Part shown: positions 10,023-19,800 of the stretch, in pieces
How the letters are laid out: the number at the start of each line of letters is the position of its first letter
Position numbering within the stretch: position 1 is the first letter of the stretch
Assembly: GCF_001661265.1 (NCBI RefSeq)
Contig: NW_017566992.1
Span: forward strand, 775,514 to 839,513
DNA from: Saitoella complicata NRRL Y-17804
Lineage: Eukaryota; Ascomycota; Saitoellomycetes; Saitoellales; Saitoellaceae
Length of the DNA: 64,000 bases
Reading direction: 5' to 3'
Notes under the pieces: generated by a model
Database searches by the model: none
Told to the model about the DNA's origin: nothing
What the model saw: only the letters and a program-made list of their open reading frames with translations
Made by a program: the position numbers and the translations under genes

Positions 10023-10100
10023 CTCCGCCCCCCCCCTACCCCCCCCCGGTAGAGAACCCGTAGAGACCCGTAGCAATTGCAAGTCAAGGAGAACCATACG

Positions 10101-11747
10101 ATGCGATTGACCATGCGCAGAACGCTGGGTACGGTCGCGTTGAGTGCGGTTCTGTCTGTGGCGCTCGTGTACTGCTTCTGGTGCGGCCTGGAGCTCTACG
10201 CCGTTTTTCGTGGTCCGATACCGCCTCCTCACCCCCATCGCAACCACGACATCGATTCACGCTTCCCACTCATCCACGCATACCTCGTCCACGGCACCGG
10301 CGATGAGGGAGGGAGGTGGTATATCCCCCCTTCATGGATCGATGCGGTTAACGCGACAGAGACGCCCTTGCCGGAGGGCGTCAGCTTGACTCCGACGACG
10401 GTGTTGGATGCAGCGTATCTGGTGGTGTGGTTGTGTAGCACCCAGGGGAGGATGCTGCGGAATACGAATATACCGAGGGTTGTGCATCAGAGTTGGAGGG
10501 ATGCGGATGTTGGGGGGTGGCCCCGGGGGTTGTTGCCCTTTGTGGAGGAGTGGTTGGAGGTTGCGACCGGAACGTCTCCTTTACAACACTCTCCCTCACG
10601 GCATCACGAGTTTCAGTTCGAGGAACGCAGCGGGCCACACAGCGGCCACCCCCACGGCCCCCGCTACCCCCCTCCTCCCCTTCCCCCCCTCCACCCCTCA
10701 CCGTCCACCGCCCTTCTCTCCCACGCCTACTTCCTCTGGACCGACACCGGAATGTCCTCCCTCCTCCACGCCATCGCAACCTCAACCCACACCCCCCACG
10801 CCTCCATCCCCGGCGTAGGCCCAACCTACCGCCACCTCCCCCGCCCGGTGGAGAGAGCGGATTTTTGGCGCGTACAGGTGTTGAGGTGGATTGGCGGTGT
10901 TTATGCGGATACGGATGCGAGGCCGCTGAGGGAGCCGGCGGGGTGGGTGCAGGGTGCGGATTTGAGGGCTTGGAGGGATGCGGGGGGGCGGGTTTTTGAC
11001 TCACCACAAATTGTTGGACCGTATGGGCCGCCGGAGGGTGTGGATCGTCTTTATGGTGGGTTGTTTGAGGGAACGAGGGGGGTGGAAGAGGGGGAGGGTG
11101 AGGGTGATGGGGAGGCCAGGGTGAATATCATATTGGGAATCGAGGCGGATGATGAGGAATCTTGGCGGATGGGGTATCATTACCCTGTACAGTTGACGCA
11201 GTGGACGTTGGCTTCCGCGCCACATCACCCGATTTTGGAGGGGTACACGGAGAGGTTGTGTTTGGCGGTGCATGAGGCTTTGACGAATGTAAGCGAGGGT
11301 GTGGATGGGAGGGAGAGTGTGTTGTCGGCGTTGGACCCGGTCGATTTGACGGGCCCCGTCGCTGTTACGGCGGCGACGAGGGCGTATCTTGATGATGCGC
11401 TCAAGGCCGCTGGGTCGACGTTCGATACCGCATTTACCTCGCGTCTCCCCCCCAGATCCTCCACCTCCAACTCCAAGTCCCGCTCCCCACCCCCCGCCTC
11501 AGGCGCAGTGTCGAAACCGCTCCTCGACACCCTCATCCTCCCCATAACAGCCTTCTCCCCCGGCCGCTCGACATACTGGCACAACATGGGTTCGAAACCC
11601 GTCACGCATCCGGATGCGAGGGTCCAGCATATGGCGCAAGGGACGTGGAGGAAGGGAAGGGTCGGGTGGGGGCATTGGGGGGTTGAGGTTGGGAAGGCGT
11701 GTAGGACTGTATTGGGGATGTGTCGGGATTGGAGGAAGATAGATTAG
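10101..11747 (+). CDS. Type II membrane DXD glycosyltransferase (OCH1/IPC mannosyltransferase-like)
   Basis: A 548-residue Golgi-type glycosyltransferase of the DXD sugar-binding (Gly_transf_sug) group, which in fungi adds mannose to N-glycans (Och1) or to inositol phosphoceramide (Sur1/Csg1). Residues 10-35 form a signal anchor (TVALSAVLSVALVYCFW). IPRVVHQSWRDAD at about 124-136 is the family start motif, and FWRVQVLRWIGGVYADTDARP at about 255-275 carries the DXD metal/nucleotide-sugar site (DTD). Between them sits an insertion of about 50 residues rich in Pro and His (155-205) not expected in the core fold. A second low-complexity insertion (EGEGEGDGE) follows the DXD region. The ATG at 10101 begins the anchor directly. 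Acceptor specificity is not decidable here. Confidence 0.85.
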   Translation: MRLTMRRTLGTVALSAVLSVALVYCFWCGLELYAVFRGPIPPPHPHRNHDIDSRFPLIHAYLVHGTGDEGGRWYIPPSWIDAVNATETPLPEGVSLTPTTVLDAAYLVVWLCSTQGRMLRNTNIPRVVHQSWRDADVGGWPRGLLPFVEEWLEVATGTSPLQHSPSRHHEFQFEERSGPHSGHPHGPRYPPPPLPPLHPSPSTALLSHAYFLWTDTGMSSLLHAIATSTHTPHASIPGVGPTYRHLPRPVERADFWRVQVLRWIGGVYADTDARPLREPAGWVQGADLRAWRDAGGRVFDSPQIVGPYGPPEGVDRLYGGLFEGTRGVEEGEGEGDGEARVNIILGIEADDEESWRMGYHYPVQLTQWTLASAPHHPILEGYTERLCLAVHEALTNVSEGVDGRESVLSALDPVDLTGPVAVTAATRAYLDDALKAAGSTFDTAFTSRLPPRSSTSNSKSRSPPPASGAVSKPLLDTLILPITAFSPGRSTYWHNMGSKPVTHPDARVQHMAQGTWRKGRVGWGHWGVEVGKACRTVLGMCRDWRKID

Positions 11748-12479
11748 GGGGAATCCGAGAGGAGAAAGGGAATGGGTGTGGATGGCGTTTTGAGGTTTTA
11801 TAAGTTATATTGATATACCCGCGAGATTTAGGTGAAGAATGACATTGTTTGCCGATGAAGCCAGGGGAATGTCATATCAAGTCGGCGCGAATGAACAACG
11901 ACCGGGACGTGATGATCGAGCTCGACCATACGAGCGCGTTTACCCAGCCCAACGGCGAACTTCTCACCGGAAACGTTGCTAGGGAAAGTTAAGAGACGTG
12001 GGTAGGTAATTCTGGGTGTGCGGTACAGCCAAAAGCAAAAGTCCTGCGAATCGCGCGAGAATCAGCGACACACCAACCCTTAAATGCCTATTCTACTTCG
12101 CTGAGGTGCGAACAGTGTTCATTGCGTTGACTGTGTTCTGTTGGTCCGCACTCTCCACCTCATTCCCTTCGGTTAAGAACATGCTTGGTCGCACAAGGCG
12201 AAAGCCTTGACCGGTGACAAAGTCTGTAACAGATGATGATGCCGGAACGGCCGAGGCGGCTGTTGTAATACGACAAAGGCGAGAGAGCGTAGTTCTGACA
12301 ACGCTCGAACGCTGGAACTTCCACCGGATGCGGCACAGGCCTCAGGTCTTCGACGAGTTCAGGACATCCACGTTCCAATTCCCAACATGCCAACAGGCCT
12401 GGATAAGCCATAATGGTATGATACCGTAACCCACATCCTGAATTGTCAAACACAAGGTAAAACTGTGAGTAATGACCAT
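11748..12479. other. Convergent intergenic region
   Basis: It lies between the stops of the glycosyltransferase (+) and the RING gene (-). I see only short chance frames and no recognisable gene or repeat. Confidence 0.5.
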
Positions 12480-13682
12480 TCACCCTTCCCGTCGACCGCT
12501 CGACCTCGAACGCGGCGACCTAGATCTCGATCTCGATCTTGATCCTGCGCCAAGACGACAATCCGACTGGTTCGCAATCGACGAAGGGAATCGAGACCGC
12601 CGCGAACGATTTGGCCGTGAATCGGACACATGCCGCGTCGTACCCAGCCGACGCGATTCATTCCCACTCTCCTTCGAGGGTTCCTCTCTATGCCAATAGC
12701 GGTCATCCCTCTCCGGTAACTCCAACCCGTCTTCCTCTTCCTCCCCCTCACGCTCATCCCCATCCCGTCTCTCATCATCGTCGTATCGCACCCGCGTCCA
12801 CTCATCTCCCCCCTCCAACGGCGGTAACGGCCTATCATACTGAATAAGTGGACTCCTATCCCACCCCTCCAAACCCTGAAACGGACTCCGTAGCCACGTC
12901 CGAAGTTCATGCAACAAAATCGACGTATTCGTATCCACACTCTCCGCATCCGGCTCCCCATTCGGTCGCGAATCGAGAAACTCCCCGATCAGGCGGCGTG
13001 CGGCAGGGGTGAGTATACCGACATTCTTGAGCACAGAGACGATGTACTCAACCAGGAACTCTCGATCCCTGGCGTCCCCATCCCCCCCCTCCAAATCCTC
13101 GCCCGCGCGCGTTCTCCAAAACCCAAACGCGAGAACCTCTCTCCGCAAGAATACTCTGGCACGATTCTGCATCTCACTCGACCCGCGGAACTTCTCGGTC
13201 GTGATATCTGCGTCGGGACGGAATCGGGTGTGCGGGTTCGAGGCGATGTGGGCGGAGCGGAGGTGGTGTGTATAGACGAAGGCGCGACGAGCGATGGCGG
13301 AGGGGGAGAGAGGTGAGGTACTCATCGCTTGTTCATTTACCCTCCTCTCCATCCATCTCCTCGACCTCACCCGATTCCGTCCCTGGGCAAATCTATCCCG
13401 CATCCATGCTCTCGCCTCCAACCCCAGACCCTTGCCTGTCTTCTCCGCCAAGGACGGCACAACGATCTTCTCGTACGATCCCTCATCTGTGATGGCATGA
13501 AGGATATAAGAAACGTTTCCGTTACACAACGGACACCGACGACTGATATTGAGCCATTGTTGGAGGCAGATGAGGTCGAAGGTGTGGTAGCAGTGTGAGA
13601 CGAGGGCGCGGGTTGTGGGGTCAATGGGCTGGAGGCAGATTGTGCAGTCTTCGGATCCGGAGGTTGGTGATGAACGCTCCAT
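12480..13682 (-). CDS. RING-finger E3 ligase, Topors-like
   Basis: A 400-residue protein with an N-terminal C3HC4 RING (residues 13-53: CTICLQPI, SHCYHTFDLICLQQWL, RRCPLC), predicted to recruit E2 enzymes for ubiquitin (or SUMO) transfer. The middle contains SAIARRAFVYTHHLRSAHIASNPHTRFRP, which resembles the region after the RING in Topors and its fungal relatives. The C-terminus is acidic, then Arg/Ser-rich (SRSRSRSRSPRSRSSGRREG), typical of nuclear proteins. The ATG at 13682 places the RING 12 residues from the start, as in relatives. It is intronless and divergent from the malonyl-CoA synthetase across 200 bp. A Topors name is inferred from domain order. Confidence 0.8.
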   Translation of the reverse strand: MERSSPTSGSEDCTICLQPIDPTTRALVSHCYHTFDLICLQQWLNISRRCPLCNGNVSYILHAITDEGSYEKIVVPSLAEKTGKGLGLEARAWMRDRFAQGRNRVRSRRWMERRVNEQAMSTSPLSPSAIARRAFVYTHHLRSAHIASNPHTRFRPDADITTEKFRGSSEMQNRARVFLRREVLAFGFWRTRAGEDLEGGDGDARDREFLVEYIVSVLKNVGILTPAARRLIGEFLDSRPNGEPDAESVDTNTSILLHELRTWLRSPFQGLEGWDRSPLIQYDRPLPPLEGGDEWTRVRYDDDERRDGDEREGEEEEDGLELPERDDRYWHREEPSKESGNESRRLGTTRHVSDSRPNRSRRSRFPSSIANQSDCRLGAGSRSRSRSRSPRSRSSGRREG

Positions 13683-13882
13683 ACCAACGCTGGTTTGTCG
13701 ACGTTGTGATTTCTTCTTCCTATCCTATCAACAATAACAACAACGTCGAACGTCGTCGGCTAAGCGCACCCGCAATTGCCTGCGTGCACGTGAACTGCAC
13801 GGTTACCCCACCACCCCCCCCCACACGGCCATCCCGGATCAAACCGATCAAACTCACCACCAGTCCTCGAGCTCACATTGCA
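13683..13882. promoter_or_regulatory. Shared divergent promoter region
   Basis: These 200 bp separate the RING ligase and the malonyl-CoA synthetase start codons. They include an AACAATAACAACAACG stretch and a C-rich tract. The synthetase frame stays open through here, but the only other in-frame ATG lies inside the RING gene, so this part is read as leader. Confidence 0.5.
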
Positions 13883-15610
13883 ATGGCAGCATCAACCGAT
13901 ATGCCACTCCTCACCCTCCCCTCCCTCCCCCTCTTCCACCGCGCCGCATCGCACTCTCCGACCTCCGCCGCAATCGCCCACCGTGACGGCACAACCTTCA
14001 CCTACTCCAACCTCCTCTCCTCCGTCGCCTCCTTCCGCCGCCAACTCATCTCCTCCCTCTCCTCTCTTTCTGGATCATTTGATCACGGCGATGAGGAACC
14101 AAGGATCGCGTATTTGTGCGAGAGTGCGTATGTGTATGTCGTCGTGCAATGGGCGATTTGGAGCGTGGGCGGGATTGCTGTGCCGTTGTGTACTGCGCAT
14201 CCGGTGAAGGAGATGAGGTATACGCTTCGGGATTCAGCGGCTGGACTCGTCGTCGCTTCTCCGCTCTTCGAGTCCAAAATCCGTGAAGTCCTGGACGATG
14301 AGGAGTTCAAAGACCGCGCACTCCTCATCACCCCAACCTTTACTCCCACCTCCTCAGTCTCCGCCGTCACAATCGAGGAGGACGAAAGAATCGATGAGAA
14401 CCAACGCGCGATGATAATCTACACCTCCGGCACAACAGGCTCCCCAAAAGGCGGCGTCTCAACCCACGCCACAATCCAATCTCAAATAACCTCTCTCGTC
14501 CACGCATGGTCCTACACCCCCTCCGACCGGATTCTCCACGTGTTACCGTTGCACCATATCCACGGCGTCGTGAATGCGTTGGGGTGTGTCCTCTGGGCCG
14601 GTGGATGTGTCGAATTCGGCGCTCCCTCGCCCGAGTCCTTATGGTTGCGGTGGTCCGATCAGTCTAAACCTAAACTCACGCTCTTCATGGCCGTCCCTAC
14701 GATTTATACACGCCTCATCACGCACGCCCATCAAGCCCACCCCGACCTGGACACGAAAGCAGCCTGCGCCTCTTTCCGACTCATGATCTCCGGGTCTGCC
14801 GCACTTCCGACCCCCACCAAAAAAGCATGGTACGAACTCAGTGGTGGGAAAATCTTGTTGGAGAGGTATGGGATGACGGAGATTGGTATGGCGCTCTCGT
14901 GCCTCGCGACTGAGGACGCCGGGGGTCGGGAAGATGGATCGGTGGGGTGGGCGTTGCCTGGTGTTGAGGTTCGACTTGTGCGCAAAGACGGCGCTGGAGA
15001 CGGAGAGGAGTTCGTGGTGCGAGATGACGAGTACGAGGTCCAAGGCGAGATACAGATCCGTGGTCCGAACGTGTTTAAGGAATACTTCCGCCGCGCCTCC
15101 GCCACACGGAAAGAATTCACCACCGACAACTTCTTCCGAACGGGTGATATCGCGCTTCGTCGTCTCATTCCATCTCTCCCGGAGAGGGGTGGGGCGTATT
15201 TCATTCAAGGGAGGGAGAGTGTTGATATTATTAAATCGGGGGGGTATAAGATATCCGCACTCGAGGTGGAACGGGAGATTTTGCAAGCGGAGTTGCCGGT
15301 TGGGGTACGCGAGGTTGCCGTCGTCGGCATCCCGGACGCGGAATGGGGACAGCGTGTCGCCGCTCTCTTAATCCTCCCACCCTCCTCCCCGACAATCACC
15401 ATTAAGCAACTCCGCGACGTCCTACGCAAAGAGCTCGCGCCGTATAAACTCCCGACAGTTTTGAAAGTGAGGAGTACAGATGAGAGTGGGGAAGGCGGGA
15501 TTAAGCGGAATCAGATGGGGAAGGTGAATAAGAAGGAAGTACTCAGGGAGGAGTTCTTGGGGGAGGGGGGGGAGGGGTTGAGGGAGGGGGTTGAGGTTTA
15601 TGGGAAGTGA
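13883..15610 (+). CDS. Malonyl-CoA synthetase (ACSF3/MatB-like acyl-CoA synthetase)
   Basis: ATP-dependent ligation of malonate (or methylmalonate) to CoA, feeding mitochondrial fatty acid synthesis and clearing free malonate. The 575-residue ANL-superfamily protein has the P-loop-like IIYTSGTTGSPKGGVSTHA near residue 180, the A5-type YGMTEIGMALS, the hinge region GRESVDIIKSGGYKISALEVE, and a C-terminal catalytic-lysine region ending NQMGKVNKKEVL. GRESVDIIKSGGYKISALEVE and the MTEIGM variant are typical of the ACSF3/MatB branch rather than acetyl-CoA synthetases. The ATG at 13883 is chosen because the next in-frame upstream ATG lies within the divergent RING gene. A strong mitochondrial presequence is not obvious. 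Confidence 0.88.
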   Translation: MAASTDMPLLTLPSLPLFHRAASHSPTSAAIAHRDGTTFTYSNLLSSVASFRRQLISSLSSLSGSFDHGDEEPRIAYLCESAYVYVVVQWAIWSVGGIAVPLCTAHPVKEMRYTLRDSAAGLVVASPLFESKIREVLDDEEFKDRALLITPTFTPTSSVSAVTIEEDERIDENQRAMIIYTSGTTGSPKGGVSTHATIQSQITSLVHAWSYTPSDRILHVLPLHHIHGVVNALGCVLWAGGCVEFGAPSPESLWLRWSDQSKPKLTLFMAVPTIYTRLITHAHQAHPDLDTKAACASFRLMISGSAALPTPTKKAWYELSGGKILLERYGMTEIGMALSCLATEDAGGREDGSVGWALPGVEVRLVRKDGAGDGEEFVVRDDEYEVQGEIQIRGPNVFKEYFRRASATRKEFTTDNFFRTGDIALRRLIPSLPERGGAYFIQGRESVDIIKSGGYKISALEVEREILQAELPVGVREVAVVGIPDAEWGQRVAALLILPPSSPTITIKQLRDVLRKELAPYKLPTVLKVRSTDESGEGGIKRNQMGKVNKKEVLREEFLGEGGEGLREGVEVYGK

Positions 15611-16030
15611 GTCGGCGGAGGGGTTGGAGGGGATGTGTTGTGTTTTATTCATATTGATAACTGTTGGAAAAATGTGCGATGTGTTTAACCAGTGCCGGGG
15701 ACGGCGTCCTCCCCTCTCTTTCCCCGCATATTGTAAGGACCATGAGCATACCAATCACACGAAGAATGTCGAACATAACGACAAAACGTGAACTCCACCC
15801 TCGTACCCCGTGAAAGCGACAAAACACTCCACACTCGTCGCCCCCCCGAGAAAATCAGATGAAAGACTTTTCGATACACCCACCACTTTGCTACTCGCAC
15901 CTAAAGCTGTAGGTAGTTGCAGAAGGCTGTTAGAGATGGAGGTGTATGGGTGATGGTATTGAGACAGATGGTATGTGGGTTTGGTCGTCACTCCTTCTTG
16001 TTTGGCGATTTCGTTGTGAAAGTTTTGCGA
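15611..16030. other. Intergenic, left edge of the accessory island
   Basis: Coding density falls here and stays low until about 35 kb. I see no gene in this interval. Confidence 0.5.
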
Positions 16031-16258
16031 TTAGGAAGGGTTGACCGTGGGGAGAGAGTCGCCACTCGTGGATCGAACCGTATACCCGACATAATGGCCA
16101 CGGAATGGCTTCTTCGGCTCGCTTGGAAGCTTGTTATGTTAGTAGCCGCGGCCGGTGATCTTGGTGATACTTCGTGAAAATGGTGGATATGTGCGATAAT
16201 GAAGACTTACGATATCATTGAAGAGGCAGAGCTTCCACGGCCATGTTTCCTGGGACAT
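16031..16258 (-). CDS. Small spliced ORF, hypothetical (48 aa)
   Basis: An unrecognised minus-strand mini-gene. The first exon (16211-16258) encodes MSQETWPWKLCLFNDI. An 81-nt phase-0 intron (16130-16210) follows, with consensus donor GTAAGT, a CTAAC branch-like site 14 nt from the acceptor, and AAG as acceptor. The second exon (16031-16129) encodes a Lys/Gly/Tyr-containing segment with KKPFRGHYVGYTVR and a stop. Complete splice signals with matching phase support a real transcript; the short length and lack of a known family argue for caution. It lies head to head with the decayed zinc-ribbon copy at 16.35 kb. Confidence 0.35.
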
Positions 16259-16344
16259 TGTCAAACCCCATCGAGCAACTCATACCAAACATAAAAACTA
16301 TGGCCTCAACTATCTAAACCAACCCCGTCTACGAACAACACCGG

Positions 16345-16899
16345 CCGCCAATTCTTTGTGCCCAGAGAGATACCAGTCACGGGCTTCCGTTGCATTTGCT
16401 GTACGACCAATAGATATTTCGTGTAAGAAGAGGATGTTTTTCCTTTAATGTAGGCAATAATCTCAAGAACGTCCTTTGCTTAAAAGCTGACATTGATTTC
16501 ACTGCAGGTCCATCGAGGATGCTCCAGTTTTTGTGGCTACGTCTGTGCTCCATGCATTGTCGTGTATTGAAGAGCGGGAAGAAGAACAAGTACGAGCTCG
16601 TCCCTTTCGCCAGTCGACCTGCTGTCCTCGTTTCGCCCCCGGCCAACGAAGACGTGGCTGCCGAGCGTGGCATTCTTTCTCCTCCGGCGTCGATGAAGAT
16701 GAATAAGAGGTGTCGAATTGCGACCGCCTGGAGGGAGTACGGGGACGAAATTAAGAAGACTAAAGTCGAAGTGAGAGTCGGGGCCTTTCACGCCTACGTG
16801 AGAAGGTATGGAAGACGTACCGAGGGTGACGTGCGTGAGTTGACCAAAGGGAAAAAAAGCAAGATCATGGAGTGGATAGGTGACGTCTGGGAATCGTAA
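16345..16899 (+). pseudogene. Decayed copy of the island zinc-ribbon family (copy E)
   Basis: The first part reads GFRCICCTTNRYF, which lines up with CIRCHASRHF of the intact copy at 26 kb. A GTAAGA donor follows at the same phase (2) as in the intact copies. After an acceptor at about 16507 a C-x2-C reappears in one frame (GYVCAPC), matching YVCGGC of the 22 kb copy. A longer open frame in a different phase then continues with a Lys-rich and Pro-containing tail to 16899. Frame disagreement says the copy is broken. Assignment rests on short motifs, intron position and spacing, so it is tentative. Confidence 0.35.
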
Positions 16900-19800
16900 T
16901 AGGACAGGCCCAAGTCCATTGGGGAGGAGACGTAAGTTGTTTTATTTGTTATAGGCTAAGAATGTGTACGATAGTGTCCGACCGTCACGGTTCAGATATG
17001 CTTATGCTCTTTGTCTGTCTCACGTACGAAGTGGGTGACGATCACGGCAAATATACATATATCAAGGTAGAAGATTTCCATTCCCGTCAGTCGTACGCAA
17101 GGTGAGTTGAGATTGCATCGTCGAAAGCTGTCATTCAACAGCGTCAGATCGTTGTTACAGTCAACCAACATCGCACCGGCTCCCTTTCCTGACAACACTC
17201 TCAGCATGTTACGCGAAACGACGATAACACCGGGGGACGTTCCGGCCTTCCAAATTTTCGCTGAGTACATGAGAGCGTGCGGAAGTACTTGACGTCCTCA
17301 GGCAGAGTGGATCGGCGACAACTGCAGCGTATCGGCGCCATGGACTGGTCTTTGGCGAATCTGTGTCAACACGAAGCGCTTCTAGAGGAGGGGAGACTCA
17401 TGATGCTGCGACTGTATGAAGTCGATCAATACGGAGACAGAGGGATGGTGCGTCATGGCTTAGCAAGTTATGGGGACGAGTGCTTCAGGTGATGGAGAGG
17501 TTCGACTGATTTGCACCGCCAAACGTGACTTGTACTCGTTCAACGTTATCTGCATAGGGTGCTTTCGGTCCATGGAGCTCATTGTTTGACGTTATGCGGG
17601 TTTCAGCATCCACGTCGTGGCTGATCGAAGGCTGCATGTCAGCGCTCGCTTTGGACAATACGAGGACACCAGCTGAGGAGATGCTCGAGCTCTCAGATTC
17701 AGCTCCACGATGCACTGCGGGCGATCGAACTTGTCACGACGGTTATACGGCCACGAAAGAGCGAGAGCGACGGACATGGAAGGTCGAAAACGTTGTCAGC
17801 ATCGAGGTCGTTGTTTCGATTCACAATCAGGAACGTTCGTATAGGAGTGGGGTGCCTTGACCTTGTTCGCCGTCTCCGAAACAAGCATCGATACAAAGGG
17901 ACGCTTCTTCTTCATGGATTTCCTCGAAGTGGATTAGTCGCGGTGCCGGGGCTCCTAGGTGGACGACGAACGAGGATATGGAGAAAGTGACCGGATTTAT
18001 TGGGAGGTTATTGGTACACCTCATTGTCTCCAGTTGTTCGACGCCCCTCCCGGGATTTTATTTTCTTTCGGTGGGACGTGAAGAGGCTCATGCGCGCCGC
18101 GCCGTTCATGATCTATAGATGCTAGAGACATCTCCAGCAAACCGTCGCAACTGTCAGCTGTGATGCGATACTGGCACTAATCAATACGTCTTTACTCATG
18201 CCGGACTATGCTTGGGAACTTGGCGGTTCGACATCGTGGCGTGATCCGACGGGGACGTAACTACCGTCGGCAGCGCTGATCGCAACTGAGTGCACCTGCC
18301 CCCAGGCCGCGTTCTCTATCTGTACTGTGTTACGGACGTCATCTTTGCTTCGGATCGGCTCTCGTGGATGCGGTGTTCGGGTTAGTGGTCATGGTAGCAG
18401 CGACGAGGCCGGAGAGGACTTCGATTACCTTATCGACAGGTATCAGATGTCTTCATTACATGGCCATCCACAGAATCTCTCCCGCAACTTCAATCATAGG
18501 AAATTCGAGATACGTACAGCCCAGGCGAACTACCTTCATTCCTCCGACCTCCCTATCATCCATCGAAAACCCCCTTCATCCGCGCGCCGCAGACCCCGGA
18601 CTCGCTTCACAAAACTGGTATCTTGTAACCATTCCTAGTCCCATGCAGACGTTGATAGAGGCTGGAGAGGTTGTTCTTTTTGAGTGAAAACGAAGGTCAG
18701 CATGTCCTTTGTCTGGCGGACTTACGTGGTCTTGGGCTTAGAAATGAGGAGGGCGGATGTGGCCGAGTACTCGAGGTGCCCGACATCTGTTCACGCGTGC
18801 ACGTGAAGAATGGCAGCTGCGAGCATCACAAAGGGAGGATACGCACAACCCCATAGACATTGATGATAAGCCTCAATCAAATGTTATGTACCCAGTCACC
18901 TCTGTCAGCTTAGGAGAAGGCCACTGCAAGTTCTCTTCCGTCGTATGGTAGAAACCAGCCTACATGGATCCCACGCACGCACCACATATACCGCATCGTG
19001 ACGGCGGACTCCGCCGAAAAGTTACAAAGTTACTGAACTGCTTGCCATACCTGTTCAGTGTGTATCATATCCTTCAGGCGCCGCGACGTCGTTGCGATAC
19101 ATGGCGTTCAGGGCGCACACAACAATAGGGTTCGAGAGGAAGGAGAAGGGAGGAGAGAGCATAGATGGACGATACACAAGTACAACACACAACAACCATC
19201 AACTGGGTTTTCACATATCTGATGAAAAGCATTACATTGTACCGTACAACACTATCCATCTCCTAACCCCCATAACCCACCAGCCCCAGAGCAAAATCAT
19301 TCTGATCCCTCCTCGAAGACAGGGGGGGCCCGTATCTCGGATTTCACATCACGATAAAGTCCGTCGACGCAGCCGGCACAGGTATGAGAGCTAACTCCAA
19401 GCCCACGTCCTCGACGACAAGACTTCACCAACACCACCATACTCGTCACATCTCTCACTGCGCGAAGTCGTCAGTGGCCCGGCATGGCATGGCAAGGATT
19501 GGCGATGAAGACTTACCAACATACCATCCTTCTGATAACTTCATCGTTACATCCACTCCTTGCTCCTCATGATCTTGCGGATAGGCCGTTTCCTACGAAA
19601 GCAAGTCAGTATGGGAAGAGAGTGCAACGAAGGAGACATACCTCGGTGACTGTTGAAGTCGGCCAGCAACGACGAGGATGATGGCCGAGGGAGGGGACCC
19701 AAAGGGATGGCGAGTTGGTCAGCCGGGGTCCCCCCGATAGACAGAGAGCAGAACAGTGTAGTCAGCAAGCGTCTTCCGAGTAGGACTGCGGGGGTAGCAC

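Larger units (their letters stand above)
9300..10100. other. Intergenic region upstream of the glycosyltransferase
   Basis: I see no supported gene in these 800 bp. They contain a small tandem-repeat patch (9521-9599), a TATA-like box (10016-10022), and a C-tract followed by TACCC and another C-tract at about 10026-10049, just before the next gene. Confidence 0.5.

Noticed and set aside
13595-13882. N-terminal extension of the malonyl-CoA synthetase by 96 codons
   Set aside because: The only ATG in it lies inside the divergent RING gene, and the added residues do not resemble the family or a presequence.
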